Assembly (NCBI RefSeq): GCF_900109745.1
Contig: NZ_FOAV01000005.1
Span: 248,001 to 312,000 of the forward strand
Direction of reading: 5' to 3'
Length of the DNA stretch: 64,000 nt
Source: Roseateles sp. YR242
Lineage (GTDB): Bacteria > Pseudomonadota > Gammaproteobacteria > Burkholderiales > Burkholderiaceae_C
The translations under genes were made by a program, and so were the position numbers. The notes below the pieces were generated by a model. The model had not been told where the DNA came from and searched no databases. It saw only the letters and a program-made list of their open reading frames with translations. Positions 1-8,549 of the stretch are shown piece after piece (the first letter of the stretch is position 1; every line of letters begins with the position of its first letter).

Positions 1-1048
1 TCGATTCGGCCTGACGCAGGTCGCCATTGGCCTGGGCCACACGGCCCGCCAGGTAAAGCGCGCGGTCATTGCCCGGCGCGATCTTGAGCAGCGCCTGGCT
101 CAGGTCGGTGGCTTCCTTCAGGTTGCCGGCGTCCAGCGCAAAGATGGAGGCGTAGTAGAAGGTCTGCGCATGTGTGGGCAACGCGGCCTTCATGGCGGCC
201 ACGGCCTCCTTGGCGGCGGCCTTGTCGCCCTTGCGCATCAAGGCACTGATCAGCCCGGAATGGGCGCCGGGCAGCTTCTTGTCGATGGCCAGGGCCTTGC
301 GGTAGCTGTCGATACGCTCGTCCACCGGCGCTTCGGCCAGCTCCTGCAGGTCGCCCTTGACCTGCCAGCCCTCGGCCAGGTTGGGCGATTTGGCCAGCAG
401 GGCATCCAGCTGGACAAGCGCGTCTTTGAGCTTGCCTTCGCTGGTCATCAGCCGGATGTTCATCAACTGCACGGCCGCGCTGTCCGGAGCGGCCTTCAGG
501 GCCGCATCGGCCGCGGTGCGGGCCTCCGGCATCTGGCGCTTCGCCACGAAGGCACCCACCAGCGTGCTTTGCAGATCGGCCTCGTCGGCGGGGGTGCTCA
601 GATGCCGGGTGGCGTACTGCGCCACCACATCCTCAGGCTTGCCTTGCAGCAGCAGCAGGCGGGCCTGCAGGGCCGTCAGCGCCTCGCTGTTGTAGCCCTG
701 CGCCTTGGCCTTGTCGGCCTCGATGACAGCACCCGGCAGGTCCCCCGCATCCAGCAGGGCCTTGGCCAGCAGGAAGCGGGCTTCGCCCAGCGACCCGTCC
801 TTCTGCAGCGCGTTCTTCAGCTGGATGATGGCCGCCTTGGTGTCCTTCTTGTCCAGGTGGTCGCGGGCTGACTTGACCAGGTCCTGCGCGGACTCGCCGA
901 AGCAGCCCGCCAGCAGCAGGGCCGAACCCAGGGCCAGCACCGTGGCGCCACGGGCCAGCGGACTCGACAGGCGGCGAACAGACAGCGCAACGCCAGGCTG
1001 AGGCGCCGCGGTTGGAGCAGAACGGCCGGTCTTGGAATCTCGGGACAT
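1..1048 (-). CDS. prsT: PEP-CTERM system TPR lipoprotein PrsT (C-terminus outside window)
   Basis: Partial: the first 349 codons are present and the 3' end runs off the left edge of the window. The start ATG at 1046-1048 opens a basic N-terminus, a hydrophobic stretch and a lipobox ending LLLAGC (Cys near residue 46), so the product should be an exported, lipid-anchored protein. The rest is alpha-helical with repeated A-x-x-L-D-A-G and LLAKSPN-type patterns typical of tetratricopeptide repeats. PrsT proteins of the XrtA/PEP-CTERM exopolysaccharide locus are very long TPR lipoproteins that sit next to prsK and prsR, which is exactly the context here: prsR begins upstream on the same strand after an 87-bp gap. 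The role in exopolysaccharide or PEP-CTERM protein export is inferred from family context. Confidence 0.82.
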   Translation of the reverse strand, partial: MSRDSKTGRSAPTAAPQPGVALSVRRLSSPLARGATVLALGSALLLAGCFGESAQDLVKSARDHLDKKDTKAAIIQLKNALQKDGSLGEARFLLAKALLDAGDLPGAVIEADKAKAQGYNSEALTALQARLLLLQGKPEDVVAQYATRHLSTPADEADLQSTLVGAFVAKRQMPEARTAADAALKAAPDSAAVQLMNIRLMTSEGKLKDALVQLDALLAKSPNLAEGWQVKGDLQELAEAPVDERIDSYRKALAIDKKLPGAHSGLISALMRKGDKAAAKEAVAAMKAALPTHAQTFYYASIFALDAGNLKEATDLSQALLKIAPGNDRALYLAGRVAQANGDLRQAES

Positions 1049-1135
1049 CGTGGGGTCTCTCTCGGATGCGATGTTGGCGTCTGTGTGCCGGAGTGGGTCG
1101 CGCCGGTCTCGTGGACCGCCGTCGCCCGCGGAAGG

Positions 1136-2524
1136 TCAGGTCTTGAGGCCCAGCCGGGCCATCAGGTCATACAGCGTCGGCCGGCTCACGCCCAGCAGGT
1201 CCGCCGACTTGGCGATGTTGTTGTCGGTGCGGGCCAATGCCGCCACCACCGCCTGGCGCTCCGCACGCTCGCGCACGCTGCGCAGGTCCAGGGTGGTGTC
1301 ATCGGCCGGCTGGGCGTCGGGAACGGCCAGGCCCAGGTCCTCGGCGGTGATGCGATCGCCATCGGCCATGATGGAGGCGCGCTTCATGACGTTCTGCAAC
1401 TCACGCACATTGCCGGGCCAGCGGTGCGCCTCCACGCTGCGGATGGCGTCATCGCTCAGGCGCAGGATGGGTCGGCGCTGCTCGGAAGAAAACCGCCGCA
1501 GGAAGGCATGGGCCAGCAGCACGGCGTCCCCGGCGCGGTCGCGCAGCGGCGGAATCTCCACCACGATCTCGGCCAGGCGGTAGTACAGGTCTTCGCGGAA
1601 CAGGCCCTGCGAAATCTTGGCCTTCAGGTCCTGATGGGTGGCGCCAACGATGCGCACGTCCACCGCGATCTCCTGCCGGCCGCCCAGACGCTCGATGCTG
1701 CGTTCCTGCAGGAAGCGCAGCAGCTTGGCCTGCAACGGCATGGGCAGATCGCCGATTTCGTCCAGCATCAGCGTGCCGCCGTGCGCGGTCTCGATCTTGC
1801 CGACGGTGGTCTTGGTGGCGCCGGTGAAAGCGCCGCGTTCGTAACCGAACAGCTCGCTTTCCAGCAGCGCTTCCGGGATGGCGGCGCAGTTGATGGCCAC
1901 AAAACGCCCCTTGCGGCGGGATGCGTCGTGCACGGCCTGCGCCAGCACTTCCTTGCCGGTGCCGCTTTCGCCCAGCAGCAGCACGGTGGCGTCGCTGACG
2001 GCCACGCGTTCAACGGTGCGGCAGATGCGTTGCATCTGTGCGTCGCGCGTCACCAGCTTGCTGGTGGGCTCGCCCTCCTGCTGGGTGAGCAGGCGCTGGT
2101 TCTCCTGCTGCAACTCGTGCAGGCGCAGGGCGCGCTCCACCGTCAGCACCAGCACGTCCGGGTCGACCGGCTTGGCGAGAAAGTCGTAGGCGCCCATGCG
2201 GATGGCGCGCAAGGCGTTGTTCTGGTCGTTCTGGCCGGTCAGCACAATGACCTTGGTGCTGGGCTCGAGTTCGATGAGCTTCTCCAGCAGCCGGAAGCCT
2301 TCGGAGACGGCGTCCTGGTCGGGCGGCAGGCCCAGGTCCATGGTGACCACGGGCGGCTTGTGGCGGCGGAACTGCAGGACGGCCGAGGCCACGTCATCGG
2401 CTGTGACCGATTCAAAGCGATCCATCGACCACTTCAACTGCTTCTGCAGCGCCAGATCGTCCTCAACGATCAGCAAGCACGTGGGCGACGAGGCGGCAGG
2501 GGCGGATGGCGAGGCGGCGCTCAT
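1136..2524 (-). CDS. prsR: PEP-CTERM-box sigma-54 response regulator PrsR
   Basis: 462-residue response regulator and enhancer-binding protein. An N-terminal receiver domain (about 15-130) has acidic EDD near residue 21, phospho-acceptor Asp63 in the [10 protein letters not shown] stretch and conserved Lys in FLAKP. The AAA+ domain carries Walker A GESGTGKE (185-192), the sigma-54 contact loop GAFTGA (231-236) and Walker B LDEIGD (254-259). A Fis-type helix-turn-helix closes the protein ([16 protein letters not shown]). The start ATG overlaps the prsK stop by 4 bp, so the two are translationally coupled. Family knowledge: PrsK/PrsR control promoters of PEP-CTERM proteins with RpoN. I found no convincing -24/-12 element upstream of the block inside this window. 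Confidence 0.93.
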   Translation of the reverse strand: MSAASPSAPAASSPTCLLIVEDDLALQKQLKWSMDRFESVTADDVASAVLQFRRHKPPVVTMDLGLPPDQDAVSEGFRLLEKLIELEPSTKVIVLTGQNDQNNALRAIRMGAYDFLAKPVDPDVLVLTVERALRLHELQQENQRLLTQQEGEPTSKLVTRDAQMQRICRTVERVAVSDATVLLLGESGTGKEVLAQAVHDASRRKGRFVAINCAAIPEALLESELFGYERGAFTGATKTTVGKIETAHGGTLMLDEIGDLPMPLQAKLLRFLQERSIERLGGRQEIAVDVRIVGATHQDLKAKISQGLFREDLYYRLAEIVVEIPPLRDRAGDAVLLAHAFLRRFSSEQRRPILRLSDDAIRSVEAHRWPGNVRELQNVMKRASIMADGDRITAEDLGLAVPDAQPADDTTLDLRSVRERAERQAVVAALARTDNNIAKSADLLGVSRPTLYDLMARLGLKT

Positions 2525-4680
2525 CGGGCTTCCACGGCCGTGTCACGACCCGTGTCACGGCCAGCATCGCGACCGGCATCAGCAAAAAACAGCGGCAGCA
2601 GAATCTTCACCTGCGTGCCTCGGCCGGGGGCGCTCTCCACGTTGATCTTTCCTCCAAGTTCCTGCAGGTATTGGTAGCTCTCGTAGGCCCCGATGCCCAT
2701 GCCAGCACTCTTGGTGGTCTGGAAGGGCTTGAACAGGCGTTGGTCGATGAACTCCTGCGTCATGCCACAACCAGTATCCTCCACTTCGACCTGCGCATGG
2801 CTGCCCATGCGTTGTAATCGGAGTAATACCCTCCCCTCAATCGGGGTGGCATCCAGCGCGTTCTGCACCACGTGGCCCAGGACACGTTCGATGCGTTCCT
2901 CGTGGCCGCGAGCGCTGACCTCGTCGCGCAGATCCAGCTCCAGGCCGCGGCCCTTGCTGACCGCCGCGGCCGCCAGGCGCCGGGCGATGGGCACCAGCGC
3001 GACGCCGCCCGCACTGCCGTGATGGGGTTTGTCGCCTTCACGCAGTTGCAGCATGAGCTGGCGCATCTTCTCCACGGAGTTCTCCACCGTGTCCAGCATG
3101 TCCTGCTGGAATTCGGGGTTGTCTCGCAGGCGCTTGGCGTTCTTCATCATCAGCGAGAGCTGGGTGATGATGTTCTTCAGGTCGTGCACCACAAACGCGG
3201 ACATCCGGTTGAAGGCCTCGAACTTGCGCGCCTCCAGCAGCGCCTCGGTGGCCTGCATCTGCGCCAGATAACTGGCGGCCTGCTGGGCCGCGGTGCGCAG
3301 CAGATCGCGCACCTCCCAATTCAGCTCCAGCGGCGTGCGCGGCTGGCCCAGCACCACCCAGCCAATCAGCACACCGGCGTTGAGCAGCGGCACCAGCAGC
3401 CAGTGGCGCTCGTCGTCCACCAGCGCGCCGGGCAGCGCCACATGCTCGTAGGCTTGCGGGTGCTGCCGCCACTCCTGCAGGTCGATGATCCAGGCGCGGT
3501 CCTGCAGCCAGTGCAGCAAGGGCCCCTCAGGCACCAAAGCCTCGCGCTCTTCATGGAGGTTCCAGCGCGCGGCCTGCACAAAGTCCTCGGTGGCAGCGGC
3601 ACGGCGCAGCCACAGGGCGCCGGATGGGCCTTCCACCAGGTTGGCCATGCCGTGGATGACCGATTCACCCAAGGCCGCTGGCGAGGCGCTGGCGGAGAGC
3701 ATGGCGGTGAAGCGCAGCCACTCCTGCCGGTAGTCGTAGCGGTAGCTGAAGAAATTTTTGCTGATGTAGACCCGCAGCTTGGCGCGCATGGCGCCGGACA
3801 GCGCCATCAGCAGCAATGCCAGCAGCCCCACCGCCAGCAGCACCTGCTGCAGTGCCCGGCCCCATTCGCCACCGGTGTAGCGGACGTAGTAACCCAGGCC
3901 GGAGACCACCAGCAGGTAAACGCCGACGATCAGCAGCGTGAGTGACTGGAAGGCCGCCGCGCGCGAGACATGCAGCTTGTCCAGCCACTTGCGATGGCGC
4001 CGGCTGGCCAGCCACAGCAGCGGCACGGCCATGCTGTGCACCAGGGCGCGGATGCTGAGGGCGTCGCCGTCGAACTGCTGGAACAGCGACGCCTGGGAGT
4101 AGACAAAGACGTCGAAGACAAACACCGCCCCCAGCCCCAGGCACACCGGCTTGGCGTTCCAGCGGGCGTCACGGTCGATATTGCGCAGCATCTGCTCCAG
4201 CAGCACCAGGCCCAGCACTCCCAACCCCAACCAGGCCATGGCCATGGGCCGCTGCATCAGCATCACCGGGGTGTCGCCCCACTGGCGCCACACGGGCAGC
4301 GCCACGGCCAGCGCCACAGCGGCCCAAGCCAACCCTTCCAGCGGGCGGGGCACGCCGGAGGCCGGCCGGCCATCCGCCTGGGGCGGCAGTTCGATCAGGG
4401 CGAGGATGAAGGCAAACCAGGCGGCATATCGCAGCACGTCCACCACCGGTGTCACCACCTGGACGATGACGTGGCGCTCCGGGATCCAGCCGAGTTGGTC
4501 CAGCGTATCCAGTGCGCCCCAGGCGACCGTCAGCAGCAGCGCAGCCTGCAGGCGCAGGGCCCGGCGCGGGTGCCGCTGGAATTGCGGGAAGACCACAACC
4601 GCCAGCGCCAGATGTGCCAGCACGCACAGCACGCCGCAGGCGGTTGCGATGAGGGAGAGGGAGGACAGGTTGCTCAGCAT
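2521..4680 (-). CDS. prsK: PEP-CTERM system histidine kinase PrsK
   Basis: Membrane-bound sensor kinase, about 719 residues. The N-terminal 300 residues contain roughly eight to nine hydrophobic segments with short loops, then a cytoplasmic GAF-like region (about 320-470), a dimerisation and phospho-acceptor motif VVHDLKN (His near residue 499) and an HATPase domain with the N box HVVQNALDAT, DTGCGM and GIGAYES glycine boxes. The HDLKN form of the H box is characteristic of PrsK. I chose ATG at 4678-4680 instead of the TTG three codons upstream. It overlaps prsR by 4 bp and follows the sugar transferase gene by 55 bp, so epsB-like, prsK, prsR and prsT look like one transcription unit. Confidence 0.92.
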   Translation of the reverse strand: MLSNLSSLSLIATACGVLCVLAHLALAVVVFPQFQRHPRRALRLQAALLLTVAWGALDTLDQLGWIPERHVIVQVVTPVVDVLRYAAWFAFILALIELPPQADGRPASGVPRPLEGLAWAAVALAVALPVWRQWGDTPVMLMQRPMAMAWLGLGVLGLVLLEQMLRNIDRDARWNAKPVCLGLGAVFVFDVFVYSQASLFQQFDGDALSIRALVHSMAVPLLWLASRRHRKWLDKLHVSRAAAFQSLTLLIVGVYLLVVSGLGYYVRYTGGEWGRALQQVLLAVGLLALLLMALSGAMRAKLRVYISKNFFSYRYDYRQEWLRFTAMLSASASPAALGESVIHGMANLVEGPSGALWLRRAAATEDFVQAARWNLHEEREALVPEGPLLHWLQDRAWIIDLQEWRQHPQAYEHVALPGALVDDERHWLLVPLLNAGVLIGWVVLGQPRTPLELNWEVRDLLRTAAQQAASYLAQMQATEALLEARKFEAFNRMSAFVVHDLKNIITQLSLMMKNAKRLRDNPEFQQDMLDTVENSVEKMRQLMLQLREGDKPHHGSAGGVALVPIARRLAAAAVSKGRGLELDLRDEVSARGHEERIERVLGHVVQNALDATPIEGRVLLRLQRMGSHAQVEVEDTGCGMTQEFIDQRLFKPFQTTKSAGMGIGAYESYQYLQELGGKINVESAPGRGTQVKILLPLFFADAGRDAGRDTGRDTAVEAR

Positions 4681-4735
4681 CGAGCCCAACGAGCCGTGGG
4701 CCGGAAGGGAGCCAGCGCGCGCCCTGCGGCGTCGC

Positions 4736-6115
4736 TCAGCGGGCGCCCCGTCCGGTCAGCACCACGGCCACGGTCTCCAACATGATCAGGAGGTCCAGGA
4801 ACAGGGTGTGGTTCTTGACGTAATAGAGGTCGTACTGGAGCTTTTCCAGCGAGTCCTCAATGGTGGAGCCGTATTCGTAGCGCACCTGGGCCCAGCCGGT
4901 CACGCCCGGCTTCACGCTGTGGCGGACGGCGTAATAAGGGATGTTGGCGACCAGCTCGTCCACGAAGAACGGGCGCTCGGGGCGCGGGCCCACCATGCTC
5001 ATCTCGCCGCGCAGCACGTTGAAGAGCTGCGGCAGTTCGTCGATACGCACCTTGCGAATGAAGTTGCCGACGCGGGTGACGCGGCTGTCGTTCTTGGTGG
5101 CCCACTGGGGACGACCGTCTTTCTCGGCGTCCTGGCGCATGCTGCGGAACTTGATGACCTTGAAGGTGGCGCCGTTCATGCCCACCCGTTCCTGCGTATA
5201 GAACATCGGGCCGGACGATTCCAGCTTGATCAGCACGGCGGTCACCAGCATCACCGGTGCGGACAGCACCAGCAGGCACAGGGACGACAGCAAGTCGAAG
5301 ACCCGCTTGACGGCGCTGCGCAGCATGCCCTGGTTGAACCCATCACCAAAGATGAGCCAGCCGGCGTGCACATGGCTGATCTTGATCTGGGCGAGGGTCT
5401 TTTCGAAGTAGGTGGCCAGGTCCACGACGCGGATGCCGTAGAGCTTGCAGTCCAGCAGCTGGCGCAGCGGCATGCTGCCGCCACGGCGCTCGGACAGCGC
5501 CACGACGATTTCATCGACGCCCAGGCGCAGGGCCGCCTCGGTCAGCGATTCTTCGGCGGAAATGAGCTGCTGGGCCGGCACGAGAGGGTCCACCTCGTTC
5601 GGGCCGGGCAGGAAGCCGACGATCTGGGCGTGCGGGTCCGCGGCGCGCAGGCTTTCGCTCACAGCCAGGGCGGCGGCACCGCTGCCGAAGATCAGGATCT
5701 TGGTGCGGCCACCGTTCTGGGTGCCGGCATGGGCGGCGTAGACCCGGTGGATCATCACCATGCCCACGGCCAGCATGGCGGTGGTGGTGAGCAGTTCACG
5801 GTGGGAGACGGTGGCCGGGATGAGGCTGAACAGGCCGTAGGCCAGCGGCAGGCCGATCAGCAGCGCGAACAGCGCCCGGGCACAGGATTGGGTGAGCGAT
5901 CGCTTGTGCGACTGCTGGTAGAGGCCCGACGCGGAGTTGATGACGAACATGCCACCCGCCAGCGAGAGGCCATATGACGCCGCAAAGGTCATCATGTGTT
6001 CACCGGTACTCTGGCTGACCGCGACGGCGAAAACCGCAGCCACGATGAGCCCCAGGTCGAAGAGGACCTGGATCAGGGTACGACGATGAAGGTAATGATT
6101 AAAAATTCGAATCAT
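4736..6115 (-). CDS. XrtA/PEP-CTERM-associated sugar transferase (TIGR03013/EpsB type)
   Basis: 459-residue polyprenyl-phosphate sugar-1-phosphate transferase of the kind that starts exopolysaccharide repeat synthesis at the inner membrane. Four or five N-terminal membrane segments (about 10-120) precede a Rossmann-like domain (LIFGSGAAALAV), another membrane helix (LLSSLCLLVLSAPVMLVTAV) and the bacterial sugar transferase domain with TQERVGMNG, KFRSMR, DELPQLFNVLRGEMS and VGPRPERP motifs. Start: the ATG at 6113-6115 (MIRIF) has GGGGA six bases upstream; an in-frame GTG four codons earlier would overlap that ribosome binding site. It is first in the minus-strand block ahead of prsK. In this family the gene is embedded in the EpsH1/XrtA locus, as seen here. 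Confidence 0.9.
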   Translation of the reverse strand: MIRIFNHYLHRRTLIQVLFDLGLIVAAVFAVAVSQSTGEHMMTFAASYGLSLAGGMFVINSASGLYQQSHKRSLTQSCARALFALLIGLPLAYGLFSLIPATVSHRELLTTTAMLAVGMVMIHRVYAAHAGTQNGGRTKILIFGSGAAALAVSESLRAADPHAQIVGFLPGPNEVDPLVPAQQLISAEESLTEAALRLGVDEIVVALSERRGGSMPLRQLLDCKLYGIRVVDLATYFEKTLAQIKISHVHAGWLIFGDGFNQGMLRSAVKRVFDLLSSLCLLVLSAPVMLVTAVLIKLESSGPMFYTQERVGMNGATFKVIKFRSMRQDAEKDGRPQWATKNDSRVTRVGNFIRKVRIDELPQLFNVLRGEMSMVGPRPERPFFVDELVANIPYYAVRHSVKPGVTGWAQVRYEYGSTIEDSLEKLQYDLYYVKNHTLFLDLLIMLETVAVVLTGRGAR

Positions 6116-6522
6116 GCCAGTCCCCACAGCAGGTCAAGGCATCTCTTGGATGCTGGATCGACCGCCGGGTTTCTCCCTGCGCCGCCGGGCGCGAACGAAG
6201 CCGTGGATACATTTGGCTACGTTCACTGCGGGCGGATGATGCCTCCCACCCTGGGGCTTGAAAGCCCCCCGTTTGGAGGGGCGACATCCCCTGGATGCGC
6301 TAGGTGAAACCACCGCGGATGCCCATCACGTTCAGGTGCCCGAACTGCCCTTGCGTGACATGACGGCGCCATTGTCTTTGGGGCTGGTTAGGTGCAAACC
6401 CCCTGACTGAATGCTTTGACGCCCCCGTGTGCCGGAATGCACGCGAGTGGGGGGGATCATCCCGCGATCAGGGGACAGCTCATGTCGGGTTGGGGATGGT
6501 GCGTCGGTGGGGATGTGGAAAC
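6116..6522. other. Intergenic region upstream of the sugar transferase gene
   Basis: Non-coding stretch between the sugar transferase start and the terminator of the binding-protein gene. It should carry the promoter of the PEP-CTERM block. I looked on the minus strand for a sigma-54 promoter (GGCAC with TGC ten bases on): two GGCAC cores occur (near 6337 and 6430) but neither has the -12 element at the right spacing. A short C/G hairpin is present near 6250-6290 (CCCC and GGGG runs). No ORF in it looks real. Confidence 0.5.
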
Positions 6523-6553
6523 AAAAACGCCCACCGTGGGGTGGGCGTTTTTT
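6523..6553 (-). terminator. Rho-independent terminator, probably bidirectional
   Basis: Stem arms CGCCCACC and GGTGGGCG with a four-base loop, flanked by an A run on the left and a T run on the right, so it can act in either direction. It lies 25 bp after the stop codon of the minus-strand substrate-binding protein gene, which it most likely terminates. Confidence 0.9.
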
Positions 6554-6577
6554 CAGGCGGGCCTGGCCCGCCGAGGG

Positions 6578-7717
6578 TCAGCGGACGACGGCGATCTGTT
6601 CGCGGTTGCCGGCCTTGTAGGTGTACAGGGTCAGCGCGCCGTTCTTGATGTCACCCTTTTCATCGAAGCCGATGGTGCCGGTGACGCCCTTGTAGCCGTC
6701 CGTCTTGGCCAGGACCGGGAGGTACTTGGCCGGGTCGGACGAGCCGGCCTTGACCATGGCGGCCACCAGGACGTTCACAGCGTCATAAACATAGGGGGCG
6801 TAGATCTGGACGTCCACCTTGTAGTTCTGCTTGAACTTGGCCTTGAAGGCATCCAGGGATTTCTTGGATTCGCCTTCCACGCCGCCGGCTTCAGCGCAGA
6901 CCACCTGGCCGTCAGCCAGGGTGGAGGCCGACAGCTTGGGCAGTTCGGCCGTGCAGATGCCGTCACCACCCATGAACTTGGCGTCGATGCCCAGTTGCTT
7001 CATCTGGCGCAGCATCGGGCCGGCAACGGCGTCCATGCCACCGAAGAACACCACGTCGGGCTTCTTGCCCTTCAAGGAGGTCAGGATGGCGGTGAAGTCC
7101 GTGGCCTTGTCGTTGGTGAATTCACGGCCGACGACCTTGCCACCCGCCGCCTTCACGCCCTTTTCGAACTCGTCCGCCACACCTTGCCCATAGGCGGTGC
7201 GGTCGTCGATGACGGCGATGGACTTGCCCTTCAGGGAGGTCACGGCGTACTTGCCCAGCGTGCCACCCAGATGCACGTCATCCGCCACCACGCGGAACGC
7301 GGTCTTGTAGCCGTTGCGGGTGTACTTCGGGTTGGTGGCGGACGGCGAGATCTGCGGGATGCCCGCATCGCTGTAGATCTTCGAGGCGGGGATGGTCGTG
7401 CCGGAGTTCAGGTGACCGATCACGCCATTGACCTTGGAGTCCACCAGCTTCTGCGCGGCGGCGGTGCCCTGCTTCGGGTCCCCGGCGTCGTCTTCAGCCA
7501 GCAGCTCGAACTTGACCTTCTTGCCGCCGATGGTCACGCCCTTGGCGTTCAGCTCATCAACAGCCATGCGCGCGCCCAGCTCGTTGTCCTTGCCCAGGTG
7601 GGCAATGCCGCCGCTGGTCGGCCCCACGTGGCCGATCTTCACCACTTCCTGCGACATGGCGACACCGCTCAGAGTCATGGCGATAGCGCCCACGATCACA
7701 TTCAGCTTGGTTTGCAT
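6578..7717 (-). CDS. Branched-chain amino acid-type ABC transporter substrate-binding protein
   Basis: 379-residue periplasmic binding protein of the LivJ/LivK group. A signal peptide (MQTKLNVIVGAIAMTLSGVAMSQ) is followed by the family opening VVKIGHVGPTSGG, then the two-lobed type I binding fold with GHLNSGTTIP, SPSATNPKYT, FRVVADD and IDDRTAYGQG motifs. It should deliver leucine, isoleucine, valine or a similar amino acid to an ABC permease, but no permease or ATPase genes are adjacent. I chose the ATG at 7715-7717 because it begins the signal peptide and has GGAGG eight bases upstream; a longer frame reaches 7765. It stands alone, followed by a strong terminator, and paired palindromes lie about 240-290 bp upstream. 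Confidence 0.92.
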   Translation of the reverse strand: MQTKLNVIVGAIAMTLSGVAMSQEVVKIGHVGPTSGGIAHLGKDNELGARMAVDELNAKGVTIGGKKVKFELLAEDDAGDPKQGTAAAQKLVDSKVNGVIGHLNSGTTIPASKIYSDAGIPQISPSATNPKYTRNGYKTAFRVVADDVHLGGTLGKYAVTSLKGKSIAVIDDRTAYGQGVADEFEKGVKAAGGKVVGREFTNDKATDFTAILTSLKGKKPDVVFFGGMDAVAGPMLRQMKQLGIDAKFMGGDGICTAELPKLSASTLADGQVVCAEAGGVEGESKKSLDAFKAKFKQNYKVDVQIYAPYVYDAVNVLVAAMVKAGSSDPAKYLPVLAKTDGYKGVTGTIGFDEKGDIKNGALTLYTYKAGNREQIAVVR

Positions 7718-8059
7718 CAAAGAACCTCCGGACTCGGGATTTGTGGATTGACGTTGAGTTCTCAACGCGGCAGAACATACTCCCTTTCACCTGTGGGAAC
7801 CATAGTGAAAATGCTGTGAACGCCACCGGCCCCAACACGTTGTCGCGCCCCGTTCACCTGGGCATTCCCCAATGGGCATTTGGCCCATGCGCAACACCCG
7901 TGCATACAAGCCCTCATCGAGTGCAACACCGACCACAACGGGGCAAAACGCCGAGTGCGGATTTCCGCACTACCCCTGGAAAACCGAGTGCGGATCACCG
8001 CACAGCATCGAAATGTCGGCGCTCAATGCCTCGCCAAACCGCATCGATCGATGGTCAGT
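7718..8059. other. Intergenic region between the binding-protein gene and holC
   Basis: 342 bp with no convincing gene. It should hold the promoter of the minus-strand binding-protein gene. It contains three palindromes: ATGGGC-N5-GCCCAT at 7871-7887 and two GTGCGG...CCGCAC elements listed separately. The rest is without recognisable structure. Confidence 0.55.
7954..8003. promoter_or_regulatory. Twin palindromic operator-like sites
   Basis: Site one, AGTGCGGATTTCCGCACT (7954-7971), is a perfect 8-2-8 inverted repeat. Site two, GTGCGGATCACCGCAC (7988-8003), repeats the same half-site, and both are preceded by CCGA. Their centres are 33 bp apart, about three helical turns, as for cooperative binding of a dimeric regulator. 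The half-site is of the kind bound by NarL/FixJ-type regulators, but the regulator is not identified. The likely target is the minus-strand binding-protein gene starting at 7717. Confidence 0.5.
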
Positions 8060-8488
8060 TCAAGGGGTCAAGTTGAAGTGGTTCACCACCACGCCCATGG
8101 CCTTGTAGGTCTTGAACCGCACCCGGCCCGCAGCGACCTGCTCCGGCTCGGTGGAGACCAGCTCCAGGACCCGCTCAAAGCGTTCCAGCCCGGCCGGCGG
8201 CTCCGGCTCGAAATTCAGCAACGCCTGGCATCCCACCAGGTCGTCCAATTGATCAGACAACAGCACCGGCGTGCGCTCCCGCAGCAGCGCCGATGTGGAG
8301 CTCTTCACCAACACGTGGGGCAGAAACTCCTGCGCATCAAACGTCCACAAGGTCTGATCCAGCCGTTCCAGCAGGCGCATCGGCCCCCAGACGCCGGTTT
8401 TCAGGCCAGCGCCCAGGGTCTTGCGCAACAGACGGCAGGCATACGCCTGGCGGTCGGGGACCCCGGTGTAGAAATTGACTTCGGTCAC
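8060..8488 (-). CDS. holC: DNA polymerase III subunit chi
   Basis: 142-residue chi subunit of the replicative polymerase clamp-loader complex, which links SSB to the psi subunit. The family pattern is visible: an opening strand VTEVNFYTG, ACRLLRKTL, TLWTFDAQEFLPH (the tryptophan-phenylalanine segment that precedes the FLPH turn), PVLLSD and the closing FKTYKAMG. I chose the GTG at 8486-8488 because GGGGGAG sits six bases upstream; an alternative GTG five codons earlier overlaps that site. It lies 61 bp downstream of pepA on the same strand, the same pepA-holC order as in Escherichia coli. Confidence 0.93.
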   Translation of the reverse strand: MTEVNFYTGVPDRQAYACRLLRKTLGAGLKTGVWGPMRLLERLDQTLWTFDAQEFLPHVLVKSSTSALLRERTPVLLSDQLDDLVGCQALLNFEPEPPAGLERFERVLELVSTEPEQVAAGRVRFKTYKAMGVVVNHFNLTP

Positions 8489-8549
8489 CAGGCTCTCCCC
8501 CACCCGCTCAATCGCTCAATACCTGCTCAAACTGCTGCGCCCGGCCCGC

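Noticed and set aside
1085-2677. Plus-strand open frame opposite prsR
   Set aside because: Shadow of the PrsR AAA+ gene; no recognisable fold.
6330-6440. Sigma-54 promoter for the PEP-CTERM block
   Set aside because: GGCAC cores on the minus strand lack the -12 TGC at ten-base spacing.
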